The translations under genes and the position numbers were made by a program. A stretch of 55,651 nt of DNA from Betaproteobacteria bacterium (GTDB taxonomy: Bacteria > Pseudomonadota > Gammaproteobacteria > Burkholderiales > Ga0077523). The stretch is from the NCBI GenBank assembly GCA_016125475.1, contig WGLR01000020.1, positions 1 to 55,651 on the forward strand, written 5' to 3'. Of this stretch, positions 35,601 through 42,766 are shown one piece after another. How positions within the stretch are numbered: position 1 is the first letter of the stretch; the number at the start of each line of letters is the position of its first letter. The notes beneath the pieces are model-generated. The model did no database searches. It was not told the DNA's origin and worked only from the letters and a program-made list of their open reading frames with translations.

Positions 35601-37131
35601 CTACACGGGGAATTTTCCGAAGGCCGTCCAGCTGGTGGCCGGCCGTGACATCGTCGATTTCGGTCTCACGGGACAGAACACGCAGGCCACCGACATCACG
35701 CTGCTCCAGGCCGGGCGTGACATCGTGTTCACGACCACACGGTCGAGCACGGGTGAGGTCCGGGACAACCTCAACGGCATCACGTGGGGTGGGCCCGGAG
35801 AAATCCAGATCAACGCAGGACACGACATCGACCTGGGCAATTCCCGAGGCGTCGTCACGATCGGCAACCTGAACAACGCGTTCCTTCCCGCCACCGGCGC
35901 GAGCGTTCGCCTCAGCACGGGGGCGCCGACGCCTGATTACGCGGGCTTCGTCGCCACCTACCTGGACGGTGCGGGAACTCAGGCGCAGCAGTATCGCGAC
36001 GAACTCACGGCCTTCATGCGTCTACGGTCGCGAGATTCTTCGCTCACGGAGGTGGGTGCCAGACAGGCGTTCGACGCACTTCCCTCGCAGGCCAAGGCGG
36101 CGTTCGTGAACCAGGTCTTCTTCGAGGAACTGCTCGCGACCGGTCGCAACGTGGCCGACGGCGGGACCTACGTGAGGGGTTACCAGGCCGTCGCGGCCCT
36201 CTATGGGCTGTCGCAGCCGTCCCGGGACGCGCTCACTCAGGAGAATTTCCAGGCACTCACGGATCTCGCCCGATCGCGATTCGGCGGCAACGTGCAGGCG
36301 CTGTTGCAGGCACTTCCACCCGAGGGAGCGGCGGGCGCGGCGAGTTTCGGACCACAGGGTGCCGTCGCGTTCGCGCGCGTCTACCAGGAACTGTCCTCCC
36401 GCTTCGGGGGCGACGTGAAGCTCTACTTCAGCCAGGTCAAGACGCAGCAGGGTGGCGACATCCAGATCATGGTTCCGGGCGGACTCGTGAACGCCGGTCT
36501 CGCGAATCCGGGGTCGCTCACCAAGTCTGCAGCGAACCTGGGCATCGTCACGGTGAGCGGGGGCAGTGTCCAGGCCGCGGTCCTCGACACCTTCCAGGTC
36601 AATCAGTCCCGGGTATTCACGCTCGGCGGCGGCGGCATCGAGATGTGGTCGTCCTTCGGCAACATCGACGCAGGCAAGGGTGCGAAGACGGTCTCCGCAA
36701 CGCCTCCGCCCCAGATCGTGATCGACAAGAACGGCAACTTCGTGCTGGACACGACGCGTTCCGTCCAGGGTTCCGGCATCGGCGTGCTGCTGAGCAGAAG
36801 CGGCATCACGCCGGGCGACGTCGACCTGATCGCCCCGCTGGGTGCCGTGGATGCCGGGGATGCCGGCATTCGCTCGGCGGGAAATCTCACGATCGCGGCA
36901 GCCCAGGTCGTCAACGCAGCGAACATCCAGGTCGGTGGGGTGCAGAGCGGCGTTCCGGCAGCATCGGGGTCGTTCACGGGGGGCATCTCTGGCCTCTCCT
37001 CGGTCGACGCCCAGACGTCGACGGCCGTGGCCAAGGCCGCAGAGGCAGCGGCCGAACGTGCAGCCTCGGTCGTGCCGAGCGTAGTGCCGTCGTTCATCAC
37101 CGTAGAGGTGATCGGTTTCGGAGAAGGCTGA
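26608..37131 (+). CDS. Giant filamentous-haemagglutinin-like TpsA exoprotein
   Basis: A 3507-residue protein. Residues 1-30 look like an extended signal-peptide region (Arg-rich, ending before a hydrophobic stretch), with cleavage near AHA/GG (about residue 53). Then comes the TPS/haemagglutination-activity domain with NQNGILFKDGAQVNVGSLVAS. The middle is a long run of Gly/Ser/Ala-rich beta-helix repeats (motifs such as GGTVDVSGG, SGGSVTLSARE, IDVSG). The end (after about residue 3080) has the DUF3739-like end pattern, such as VDLIAPLGAVDAGDAGIR. Only two cysteines were found, at 2449 and 2455 in FFCGTSPTC. It follows TpsB in the same direction. Likely surface adhesin or nutrient-capture fibre. 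Confidence 0.92.
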   Translation: MNSRRYRLRFSTVLGMHVPVSEAARGRLPSRGKRARRAATAMTLLATATIAHAGGLAVPAGTLPVTTLPVDSPNIAASGAATATLNQAAQTLTVNQTTQRAAIDWQSFNIGAGATVNFQNAQFGASSSTLNNIHDLNPSVIQGTLNAVGEIYLINQNGILFKDGAQVNVGSLVASALQIPTEVFNDGLLSLPTGQNAKAAFSWGGTRTEFDASLIEIEPGAALSASTGGRVMVLAPKVLNNGTVSAPEGQVIMAGAAKVFLSAPSDPSLRGFLVEVDPYQEFSASGVPVNVSDGEVTNGALGKILVDRGNATLAAFAVNQNGRMTATTSVTLNGSVYLQARDSVSQSSGISTQLMNNVTVPYGTRMGNVTFGPNSVTEVVPDVADTETTTDGQGFVPSAVDVVARNITLQKDAAIVVPGGDVRISAQAGPLFQIPGTPAVDGVRLYMDEGARIDVSGTTGVVLPVERNFINVELRGSELANSPLIRGSFLYGQKITVDTRKGTPLGDISGYVSQIGRTVAERTTAGGNITLQSEGDVILRDGSTLNVSGSPIRYTDGVAAETVLRGLDGKLYPVSAATPDRLYAGFADRAVVSVQAPGGTTVTETFTPLQSGQFQPGYVQGTNAGVVTVSSHHTVLEGTMYGTATGGTFQRTPASMPLGGSLVLGDLTGAALSANDGKLGNLEFVSRIDRLPATFGADSPLDGTWLTDTQIDPHALFETGGFTRFTANANGVATINPDADVRIAPNGSFSLTARQIQVAGDIRIPGGSVNLSTRAVNGFTNLDPSLYSLDVGAGVRIDVAGRWTNDLAQINSVMPTDPVVVGGGTIVLHSAGDASLAAGSVLEVSGGGYVSESGALSAGSAGTVDIASGRVGLASIANPQVSTISLDGDVRGYALGDGGTVRLSTSRIVVGSATTGVSAPTLLVAPEFFARGGFSSFSLNGEDSLTVADGTVISPRVQSWQVDPMQFPVVPSGTTLSGFARLVELPAYLRTPTRVTLASGSTHFGDLTIGAGARITVDPAGSIALSSGRQLTMLGVLDAPAGTISVSNAPPDTTNGEPFTSDTSVWIGSDAQLLARGTVVLEPDPLRRTFGTVHDGGSVDVSAANGYLVLEPGSVIDVSGTAGQIDLPRDAAQGRLVYQKAGVTSSGGSVTLSAREALFADGTLRAASGGGQAAGGSLTVDMLGASLNNFPDNPRLVVITDATGFVPTGARPGQSLDSNAFSPSSPTNGRAFLNANALDASGFDSMSFNARDAVEFSGAVDLTARRALAFSAPEMRATAGAHVSLQAASVVLGNQDPFLQSAGASPGAGNADLLVQADILDVVGTSRMSGFGSVTLASSGDIRLSGVPVDVSGSTDTTQYALRGGLTTSAQTVAIRAAQVYPTSLSRFGLTATASGARVTFSGNGGALPAVPLSAAGELDVSADEILQNGVLRAPFGTISLSGATSVVLGTGSTTSVSGAGALVPFGKTELSGQDYVYGMGSDFGNIVVSAPPAKRVLLDAPTLSIGGTVDVSGGGDMFAYEFVPGPGGTRDILDPSVSPNSFAVVPSIGSAYGPLDYQAWRGVTGLHVGDQIHLAGVSGLPEGNYTLLPPSYATLPGAYLVTPQGGHIDITPGQAITNADGSQLVSGYNIARNLDGTFSRGARTTGFIVENAAVLGNRAEYSITRLGDHFSGLAGGMLPGDAGILTIAASYSLAIGGRVDGSSLPGYSGAEIDIAAPRIAVVSDHAEDRPGFLNLTVNELNGLGASSLLLGGQRNVSGTSLVLTPTAGGSQVVVANGADQPLTAPDLMIVASSSISLSDNAAIVANGTPGSITQTVTLDGNGAFLRVSNAPLADVARSGFDRSDGRITVGAGARLSGTGSIVLDATQNTQLGANIALEGPGISLSAGRVSAGEVPAGTSGLVLGDALVSQLSASRALSIRSYSTIDLYGTTVIGGLAADGSPSIQSLTLDASGINGFGAGDKLVRAANVTLTNGSGAGADSGTPGNGTSPLTFQAAVASDGSGGFVTLGPGAMRLSGASAFQVSAESGVRLNGDGALFTTADLLVTTPVVTATTGATSSVSSAGVLTFDVAGTPAAASADAGLGAFVSLQGTRVALGTRFVLPSGVVDATATGPSAAEGVSIGAGGAIDVSGRMMAFTQDVSRATPGGIVRFVTTAGEVSVADGGVIDVSAGGPGSDAGTIGVRSGGTLTVQGVFRGNGVGSGKGGVFEADLDHLADADLSRLLDVAATGGFTGDQSIRVRTGNLSVASGRTVRAETIGLTADQGAITVDGTLDASGAAGGSIGLWASGDVGLGSGARLLAAASADTGRGGTIFIGTQSGSVSVASGSAFDVSGSSDKGGAQIWVRAPRDGNDVAVSELGATLTGTDKVIVEAFRTYDATSVGTAFGSALNTSNSGVAATLFDETQSYVQAAAPAVSARLGTAAELRPGIEIRSASDLTLTSDWNFFCGTSPTCANTTGVWSFSGVPGVLTLRAAGTVALNGSLNDGFRALPPALLTPSTSQVQMNNSFQPVAGGGWSYRVIGGADLGSADPTNTVSGSAGDVVLASTHLVRTSTGFIDVGAGRDVILQNGNSVIYSAGEPGPNLAGFLFPLVPQSTLPRAAIASFTKGGGDVTVAAGRDLSGSWAGQSLTDWLYRSIQQTGGVLRDNPQTAWWVRFDQFLGGIGALGGGDVTLTAGRDVSNVLAAVPTNARLGGAVTTAPDISNFVEQGGGDLAVTAGRDLLGGLYVVQKGDATVTAGRNVDWGLATRQSGASYVVVPRNGNLTPPTGSLALYPMFALGAGTVAVHAGGSATVEAVYNTTIQRQADPNASGLRGVTTAYFFTYADTSAFDLTALRGDVTLVNDTTVLKQIPGSALVSAGVDDAESKSAMVYPGTVLLAALSGDINILDTFTQYPSATGQLDLVAAGNVSIDRFITMSDVSPALLPGVISSYGSPVGASTAVLTPDFSFADSIKRRLVSPDSTPLAELHSSSILHGSDPQPIHIVARDGDITGMTTTYTGNFPKAVQLVAGRDIVDFGLTGQNTQATDITLLQAGRDIVFTTTRSSTGEVRDNLNGITWGGPGEIQINAGHDIDLGNSRGVVTIGNLNNAFLPATGASVRLSTGAPTPDYAGFVATYLDGAGTQAQQYRDELTAFMRLRSRDSSLTEVGARQAFDALPSQAKAAFVNQVFFEELLATGRNVADGGTYVRGYQAVAALYGLSQPSRDALTQENFQALTDLARSRFGGNVQALLQALPPEGAAGAASFGPQGAVAFARVYQELSSRFGGDVKLYFSQVKTQQGGDIQIMVPGGLVNAGLANPGSLTKSAANLGIVTVSGGSVQAAVLDTFQVNQSRVFTLGGGGIEMWSSFGNIDAGKGAKTVSATPPPQIVIDKNGNFVLDTTRSVQGSGIGVLLSRSGITPGDVDLIAPLGAVDAGDAGIRSAGNLTIAAAQVVNAANIQVGGVQSGVPAASGSFTGGISGLSSVDAQTSTAVAKAAEAAAERAASVVPSVVPSFITVEVIGFGEG

Positions 37132-37157
37132 TCGGTTCCGGTCGTGGCACGGGTGGG

Positions 37158-37205
37158 CCGTTGGCGAGCACATGATGCCAACGGTTCACCGGCGCACTGC
37201 CGGTG
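37158..37205 (+). terminator. Two tandem stem-loops after tpsA
   Basis: First stem: CCGTTGGC/GCCAACGG (37158-37184, 11-base loop). Second: CACCGGC/GCCGGTG (37187-37205, 5-base loop), followed by TTCATG. Both are perfect. They lie 26 bases after the tpsA stop and 75 before the ExbB-fusion start, so they may end the tpsBA transcript. No T run follows. Confidence 0.6.
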
Positions 37206-37279
37206 TTCATGTAACTGCAACACTTCGCATCGACAATACACGTGTTCGCTTCGCAACAATCCATTTCCTGCATACTCCG

Positions 37280-38977
37280 ATGAAACGCCTGCTGCTGATC
37301 GTGGCGGTCGCGGCCGCGCTTTTGCCCGCCGTAGCCCGCGCCTGGTGGAACCAAGACTGGGTCGTCCGCAAGAAGATCACGATCGATCCCGGGGCACTGC
37401 AGCTCCAGGCTCCGCTCACGGACTTCCCGGTCCTCGTCCGTTTGCACACCGGCAATTTCCCGTTCGCAGAAGCCGATGTCGATGGCAAGGACCTTCGTTT
37501 CATCGCGTCCGACGACAAGACGCCTCTCAAGTATCACGTCGAACTTTTCGACGGCCTGAACGAGCTTGCACTGATCTGGGTGCAGGCGCCGCCGATCGGT
37601 CCCGGCGTGAAACCCTTCATCTGGCTCTACTACGGCAACACGAAGGTCGCGAGCGCCTCGGACCCCAAGGCAACGTACGACCCGTCCTATCTCGCCGTGC
37701 TGCACTTCAGCGCCCGGGACGCTTCGTTCCGCGACAGCACCGCTTACGCGCAGCCCGTGACCGTCAATGGCGTGACGTCGGTCGGTACCGGTGTCGCGGA
37801 CGGCGATGCCGCATTCGGCCCGGCGGCCACCCTCACGATCCCCGATTCCCAGAGCCTCGCCCTCGCCAAGGACGCCTTCACGTTCTCCGCCTGGGTGAAG
37901 TTCGCGAATGCGACTCAGAAGGCCGCGGTGCTTTCGAAGCACGAAGGTGCGTTTCAACTGCGCTACGAGGACGGGCAGATGTGGATCGCCGGAAGCGGTG
38001 GCGAGTCCGCGAAGGTGCCCGTTGCAGCGGGCGCATGGCACCACGTCGCGGTCGTGATGTCGCGCGACAGGACGCTGCTTTACGTCGACGGCAAGGAAGC
38101 AACCAGTGCGGCAGGGGACCCGGACGCGTTTGCGGGATCAGTGCAGATGGGCCCCGGACTCGTCGGAGAGGTGGACGAGGTCGAGCTTGCCAGTGTCGCG
38201 CGGTCACCCGCGTGGATCGAGGCGTCGGTGGCTTCCCAGGGAGAGGGCTCTGCGTTCACCCAGGTGAGTTCCACCGAGGAAGGCGGTGAAAGCGAGGGCG
38301 GGTCTTCGTACTTCCGGATTCTCCTCGGCGCCGTGACGCCGGACGGCTGGGTGGTGATTGCGATCCTGATGGTGATGATGGTGATCAGTTTCGCGGTCAT
38401 GGTCTCGAAAGGGCTGTTCCTGTCCAGGACGGATCGCGCCAACAAGGCCTTCCAGCGGACGTTCTCGGGCGTCGGTGCCGATCTGCTCGGGCTCGAGGTT
38501 CCGCAGAAAGGAAGCGGTCGGAATTCCTCGCTGCTGCGACTGTATTCCACGGCGAGCGGCGAACTCCGCAAGCGCGTCGAGGGACCCGGTGCGAGTTCGG
38601 TGCTATCGGCCCAGTCGATCGACGCCATTCGCGCCACGCTCGATGCGGGCGTCGTGCGCGAGAATGCCCGGCTCAACAACCAGATGGTGCTGCTGACGAT
38701 CGCGATCTCGGGCGGTCCTTTCCTGGGCCTGCTCGGTACCGTCGTGGGGGTGATGATCACCTTCGCCGCGATCGCCGCGGTCGGCGACGTCAACGTGAAC
38801 TCGATCGCACCCGGCATCGCCGCCGCGCTCGTCGCGACCGTGGCCGGCCTGGGTGTCGCGATCCCCGCGCTCTTCGGCTACAACTATCTCGCCAGTCGCA
38901 TCAAGAACATCTCGGCCGACATGCAGGTGTTCGTGGACGAACTCGTGAGCCGCATCGCCGAACGCTACGCGCCCTGA
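37280..38977 (+). CDS. DUF2341-LamG-MotA/TolQ/ExbB fusion protein
   Basis: I start at MKRLLLIVAV (37280), giving a signal peptide cleaved near ARA/WW; upstream residues have no family signal. The 565-residue protein has, in order: a DUF2341 region (about 40-130, with VRKKITIDPG and FIWLYYGN), a LamG/concanavalin-like domain (about 180-330, with FTFSAWVKF and GAWHHVAVVMSRD), a transmembrane helix near 350-380 and a MotA/TolQ/ExbB domain (about 440-545) with GPFLGLLGTVVGVMITFAAIA and AALVATVAGLGVAIPA. It should be a proton-channel subunit with a large periplasmic carbohydrate-binding-like head. ExbD follows, 14 bases on. Confidence 0.88.
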   Translation: MKRLLLIVAVAAALLPAVARAWWNQDWVVRKKITIDPGALQLQAPLTDFPVLVRLHTGNFPFAEADVDGKDLRFIASDDKTPLKYHVELFDGLNELALIWVQAPPIGPGVKPFIWLYYGNTKVASASDPKATYDPSYLAVLHFSARDASFRDSTAYAQPVTVNGVTSVGTGVADGDAAFGPAATLTIPDSQSLALAKDAFTFSAWVKFANATQKAAVLSKHEGAFQLRYEDGQMWIAGSGGESAKVPVAAGAWHHVAVVMSRDRTLLYVDGKEATSAAGDPDAFAGSVQMGPGLVGEVDEVELASVARSPAWIEASVASQGEGSAFTQVSSTEEGGESEGGSSYFRILLGAVTPDGWVVIAILMVMMVISFAVMVSKGLFLSRTDRANKAFQRTFSGVGADLLGLEVPQKGSGRNSSLLRLYSTASGELRKRVEGPGASSVLSAQSIDAIRATLDAGVVRENARLNNQMVLLTIAISGGPFLGLLGTVVGVMITFAAIAAVGDVNVNSIAPGIAAALVATVAGLGVAIPALFGYNYLASRIKNISADMQVFVDELVSRIAERYAP

Positions 38978-38990
38978 GCCGCCGCCCGCC

Positions 38991-39401
38991 ATGTCCGCGA
39001 AAGTCCAGGAAGGAAACGAGCCATACGACGAGATCAACGTCACGCCGATGCTCGACCTCGCGTACGTGCTGCTGGTCATCTTCATCATCATGACCACGGC
39101 GTCGGTGCAGGGGATCAAGGTCAATCTTCCCAAGGCGTCGACCACGCCCAGCCTCGCCAAGCCGACGACGAAGGCGATCACGATCACCGAGGATGGACGC
39201 ATCTTCCTGGACACCTATCCCGTGACGATGCCCGAACTCGAACAGCGCCTCACGCAGTACAAGGCCGCGAATCCGTCGTTTCCCGTGGTGATCAAGGGCG
39301 ACGCTCACGTGCAGTACGAGAAGGTGATCGACGTGCTCGACCTGTGCGGTCGTCTCGACATCACGCAGCTGGGGCTCGTGACCCAGCGCATCGTGAAGTA
39401 G
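38991..39401 (+). CDS. exbD: ExbD/TolR-like proton-channel protein
   Basis: The 136-residue product has a short cytoplasmic N-terminus, one transmembrane helix (about residues 20-42), with the proton-pathway aspartate in MLDLAYVLLVIF, and a periplasmic domain with VTMPELEQRLTQYKA and VVIKGDAHVQYEKVIDVLD, the ExbD/TolR peptidoglycan-domain pattern. It forms the motor with the preceding ExbB-fusion. It is preceded by 13 bases and followed by 12, so the genes are clearly an operon. Confidence 0.92.
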   Translation: MSAKVQEGNEPYDEINVTPMLDLAYVLLVIFIIMTTASVQGIKVNLPKASTTPSLAKPTTKAITITEDGRIFLDTYPVTMPELEQRLTQYKAANPSFPVVIKGDAHVQYEKVIDVLDLCGRLDITQLGLVTQRIVK

Positions 39402-39413
39402 CCGGATTTCCCG

Positions 39414-40115
39414 ATGAATTCGGACTCGGATTTCGATTCGGAGAAGAGGCTCACCCCCCTCAAGGTCGCAGTGTTCCTCGTGGGCGGGAGCCTGCTCGCG
39501 GCCGGCGTCTATTTCGGCGTGAAGAGTCTCCTGTCGGGGCCTGCTCACGCTCCCCGGCCGACGATCCAGCAGATCTCCGTGCTCCGGCCGCCGCCACCGC
39601 CACCGCCACCGAAACCCGAGGAGAAGCCTCCTGAACCCGAGGTCAAGAAGGAGGAGGTCAAGCTCCCGCAGCCGGAGCCGGAACCGAAGCAGGCGAACGA
39701 CCAGCCCCCGCCCGCGCCCGACCTTGGGCTCGATCAGGCGGGTACAGCCGGCTCCGACAGTTTCGGACTCACGAGCAGGGTCGGCGGGCGTGACATCACC
39801 CAGATCGGCGGGATCGAAGGTGGGGGTCCAGGCAACCGCTTCGCGGGGTTCGCGAATCTCGTGCAGGCGCACTTCCAGGACGAACTGCTGAAGCACGACC
39901 GCCTGCGCCGCTCAGACTATCGCGCCGTCGTGAAGGTCTGGTTCTCCGCGAACGGAGCGGTACGAAAAGTGGAGCTCGTCGACGGTTCGGGCAACCACGC
40001 CATCGACAACGAAATCCGGAGTGCCCTGCTGGATGCGTCGGCGCTCGGCGAAGCACCTCCGGCGGACATGCCGCAGCCGCTCAAGCTGCGGCTCACCTCG
40101 CGGGGTGCTGGTTGA
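39414..40115 (+). CDS. tonB: TonB family protein
   Basis: The 233-residue product has a cytoplasmic start, a transmembrane helix (about residues 17-40), a proline-rich linker (about 58-105, PPPPPPPPKPEEKPPEPE type) and a C-terminal TonB domain (about 150-230) with YRAVVKVWFSANGAVRKVEL and residues LVDGSG. TonB transfers the energy of the ExbB/ExbD motor to an outer-membrane receptor. Here the only outer-membrane protein next to it is a porin, and the two-partner system lies upstream. The stop overlaps a TTG that opens the next frame. Confidence 0.88.
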   Translation: MNSDSDFDSEKRLTPLKVAVFLVGGSLLAAGVYFGVKSLLSGPAHAPRPTIQQISVLRPPPPPPPPKPEEKPPEPEVKKEEVKLPQPEPEPKQANDQPPPAPDLGLDQAGTAGSDSFGLTSRVGGRDITQIGGIEGGGPGNRFAGFANLVQAHFQDELLKHDRLRRSDYRAVVKVWFSANGAVRKVELVDGSGNHAIDNEIRSALLDASALGEAPPADMPQPLKLRLTSRGAG

Positions 40116-40159
40116 GACCGCACCCCAGTCAAGAACGCGACAACGCAGGTACTGGAAGC

Positions 40160-41905
40160 GTGAACATTCTGAGAAGCGTCCTGAGCGGCGCGGGTCTCCT
40201 CTTGCTCGCCGTGCAGTGGGCGAGCGCCGCGCCGCCTCGAACCGAGAAACCGGAAACGGCAGATGTCGTGTCCAGGAACGCGCCCGGCACGAAGACGCGA
40301 CCTGCGAGTCCCGATGCTGCTGGCCGCGTGCTCCCTGTGGCGGACAATGCGCGTGCACGCTCGGACGCCGAGCAGCTTCTCGACCAGATACGCCTTGAAC
40401 GCGCCCGGCTCGAGGCTACCCACGACACGACGCTGCGTCTCATCCGCCTCATGGTCGAGGAAGGGTTGCTGTCCGTCGAGAAGGCTCAGGAACTGTTGCC
40501 CGAAGCGGACCGCGCCGAACTGGCCGGCGTGAAGCCCGGGTCGGCACGGGGCGCGGCACCCGCCACTGCCCAGCCGCCGACCGAAGCGGACGATGGGACG
40601 ATTCGCGTTCCGTACGTTCCGGAGATCGTGAAGGACGAGATTCGGGAGAAAATCAAGCAGGACGTGCTGGCGCAGGCGAAATCGGAACGCTGGGGCGACC
40701 CGGGGACGCTTCCCGAGTGGATGAACCGCCTGACGTGGGAAGGCGACTTCAGGCTGCGCTACCAGGGCGATTACTATTCATCGGGCAACACGGACGCCGT
40801 CACCTACAACGCGATCGAAGGCACGACGCTCAACAACACCCGGGTGGACCAGAGCCTCTGGCGGTTGCGACTTCGGCTCGGGCTCGTGGCAAAGGTGAAC
40901 GAGCGGCTCGACGTCGGCGTTCGCATCGCGACCGGGAGCACCAGCAATCCGGTTTCGACGAATCAGACGATGGGCAACACAGGACAGCCCTATTCGTTCA
41001 ATCTCGACCGTGCGTACCTGAAATGGACGCCCTCGCCCCAGTGGCGGGTGCTGGCGGGGCGCATGGCCAACCCGTGGTTCTGGCCGACCGATCTCGTGTG
41101 GGACGAGGATCTGGCCTTCGAGGGCGCCGCGGGAACCTACAGACCCCGCTTCAATGCCGTGACGACCGGCTTCGTGACCGCTGGCGTGTTTCCGCTCCAG
41201 TCCGCGAGCCCGACGACCCTGACGCCGGATCCGCAGACGAAGTGGCTGTATGGCCTCCAGGCAGGTACGACCTGGGAGCCGCTCAGGGATGTGTCGTGGC
41301 GGGTCGGTGCAGGTCTGTTCGACTTCGCACGCGTCGAGGGGGAACGAAACACGACGGGCTCGAACGCCAATGACTGGACGGCCCCGCAGTTCCGCCAGAA
41401 GGGCAATACCGTTTTCGACATCAATTTCGGGCTTCCGGGCTCAACACCCCTGCTGGCGCTTGCACCGAAGTACCGGATCCTGAACCTCGGGAGCGAGGTC
41501 ACACTCAACCGGTCGGAACGGATGACCGTCGCGCTGGGTGCCGACTACGTGCGAAACATCGGTTTCGACCAGGGCGAGATCAAGGCCCGTACCGGTGTCG
41601 ACGTCAGCGGGGAAACGAGCGGTTATCAGGCCAAGCTGACCGTCGGACAGGCGGCAGTGCGGGCACTGAACGACTGGCAGGTGTTCATCGGCTACCGCTA
41701 TCTCGAAAGGGACGCAGTGCTGGACGCGTTCACGGACTCCGACTTCCACCTCGGCGGAACGAACGCGAAGGGCTATTTCATCGGGGCCTACTACGGGCTG
41801 GACAAGAACGCCTACCTGCGGGCGCGCTGGCTGTCGGCGAACGAGATCTCGGGACCGCCGTTGTCGATCGACGTGCTTCAGGCCGACTTCAACGTGAAGT
41901 TCTGA
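40160..41905 (+). CDS. Putative outer-membrane porin with coiled-coil N-terminus
   Basis: I start at GTG 40160, which gives a signal peptide (MNILRSVLSGAGLLL, cleavage near ASA/AP). The 581-residue protein has a helical coiled-coil section (about residues 75-125, DQIRLERARLEATHDTT), then a beta-barrel of alternating strands with aromatic girdles, e.g. GDFRLRYQGDYYSS and RVLAGRMANPWFWPTD, ending VLQADFNVKF. It matches the 'putative porin' family of beta and gamma-proteobacteria. It may be the outer-membrane partner of the ExbB-ExbD-TonB module. The coiled coil could anchor it to the envelope. Confidence 0.82.
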   Translation: MNILRSVLSGAGLLLLAVQWASAAPPRTEKPETADVVSRNAPGTKTRPASPDAAGRVLPVADNARARSDAEQLLDQIRLERARLEATHDTTLRLIRLMVEEGLLSVEKAQELLPEADRAELAGVKPGSARGAAPATAQPPTEADDGTIRVPYVPEIVKDEIREKIKQDVLAQAKSERWGDPGTLPEWMNRLTWEGDFRLRYQGDYYSSGNTDAVTYNAIEGTTLNNTRVDQSLWRLRLRLGLVAKVNERLDVGVRIATGSTSNPVSTNQTMGNTGQPYSFNLDRAYLKWTPSPQWRVLAGRMANPWFWPTDLVWDEDLAFEGAAGTYRPRFNAVTTGFVTAGVFPLQSASPTTLTPDPQTKWLYGLQAGTTWEPLRDVSWRVGAGLFDFARVEGERNTTGSNANDWTAPQFRQKGNTVFDINFGLPGSTPLLALAPKYRILNLGSEVTLNRSERMTVALGADYVRNIGFDQGEIKARTGVDVSGETSGYQAKLTVGQAAVRALNDWQVFIGYRYLERDAVLDAFTDSDFHLGGTNAKGYFIGAYYGLDKNAYLRARWLSANEISGPPLSIDVLQADFNVKF

Positions 41906-41907
41906 TC

Positions 41908-42567
41908 ATGATGCGAAGCTGGATTGCCGGCCTGACCGGACTCGCCCTGTTTGCCGGTTGCCTGTCGCCGGTCGTCGCCCAGGACCAGCAGGCCTCGCGC
42001 GACCGGGAACTGCTGCGCCGCGCGACGGCCGCCCTGCGGGAAGCGGAAGACCGGAATGCCACGATGGCCGCCGAGAACGCGAAGCTTCAGGCAGAGATCC
42101 AGAAGCTGAAGCGCTCCGCGGCGAAGATAGAGGACTCACTGTCGGCGGAGCGAAAGCGGCTCTCGCGTGCGGCCGGCGATCTCGGCGAGACGAAAGCTGA
42201 TCTCGACCGCGTGAAGGGGGAGAAGGACGCATTGCAGGCCAAGCTCGACGCGACGGAGGCGGAACTCCAGCGAACGAGCGACGAGCTTGCGAGGACGACC
42301 GGTGCCCTGGACGCCGCCAAGGCGCAGCTGGACGCCACGTCCGGGCAGCTCGAGAAGAAGACGGCGGCGAATGCGAGTTGCGAACAGATGAACGACAAGT
42401 TGTACGGGATCGCGACGGACCTGCTCGCGAAATACCGGAAGGTCGGATTCTGGGACGTCTTCAAGCGCAGGGAGCCGTTCACCGGGGTACGTCGGGTGGA
42501 AGTCGAGAATCTGCTCGAAGACTACCGCGACAAGGCCGACAGGAACCACGTCACATCACCGCGTTGA
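41908..42567 (+). CDS. Secreted coiled-coil protein of unknown function
   Basis: The 219-residue product starts MMRSWIAGLT with a signal peptide cleaved near VVA/QD. Residues 30-155 are one long coiled coil, rich in Ala, Glu, Lys and Leu in heptads. The end has a short conserved-looking part, CEQMNDKLYGIATDLLAKYR. It follows the porin by 2 bases, so it is the last gene of the exbB-exbD-tonB-porin operon. It may be a periplasmic spacer or tether for the motor or the porin. I recognise no named family. Confidence 0.68.
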   Translation: MMRSWIAGLTGLALFAGCLSPVVAQDQQASRDRELLRRATAALREAEDRNATMAAENAKLQAEIQKLKRSAAKIEDSLSAERKRLSRAAGDLGETKADLDRVKGEKDALQAKLDATEAELQRTSDELARTTGALDAAKAQLDATSGQLEKKTAANASCEQMNDKLYGIATDLLAKYRKVGFWDVFKRREPFTGVRRVEVENLLEDYRDKADRNHVTSPR

Positions 42568-42766
42568 CAGGGAACAGGGCCTCGTCACGGTTCACGGCAT
42601 CCCGTCTCGCGCACGTTACGGCCACGCGGCGACCCGGATGTCGCCGACCGTCACCTCGACAGACGGCACGGAACGGCGAAGCCGTGGCGCCGTCAGTTTC
42701 TTCGGAGTCCTGTCTCAACTCTCTGGGATAATGCCCCCGCTCGACAAGAACAGGTTCTGAAGACTC

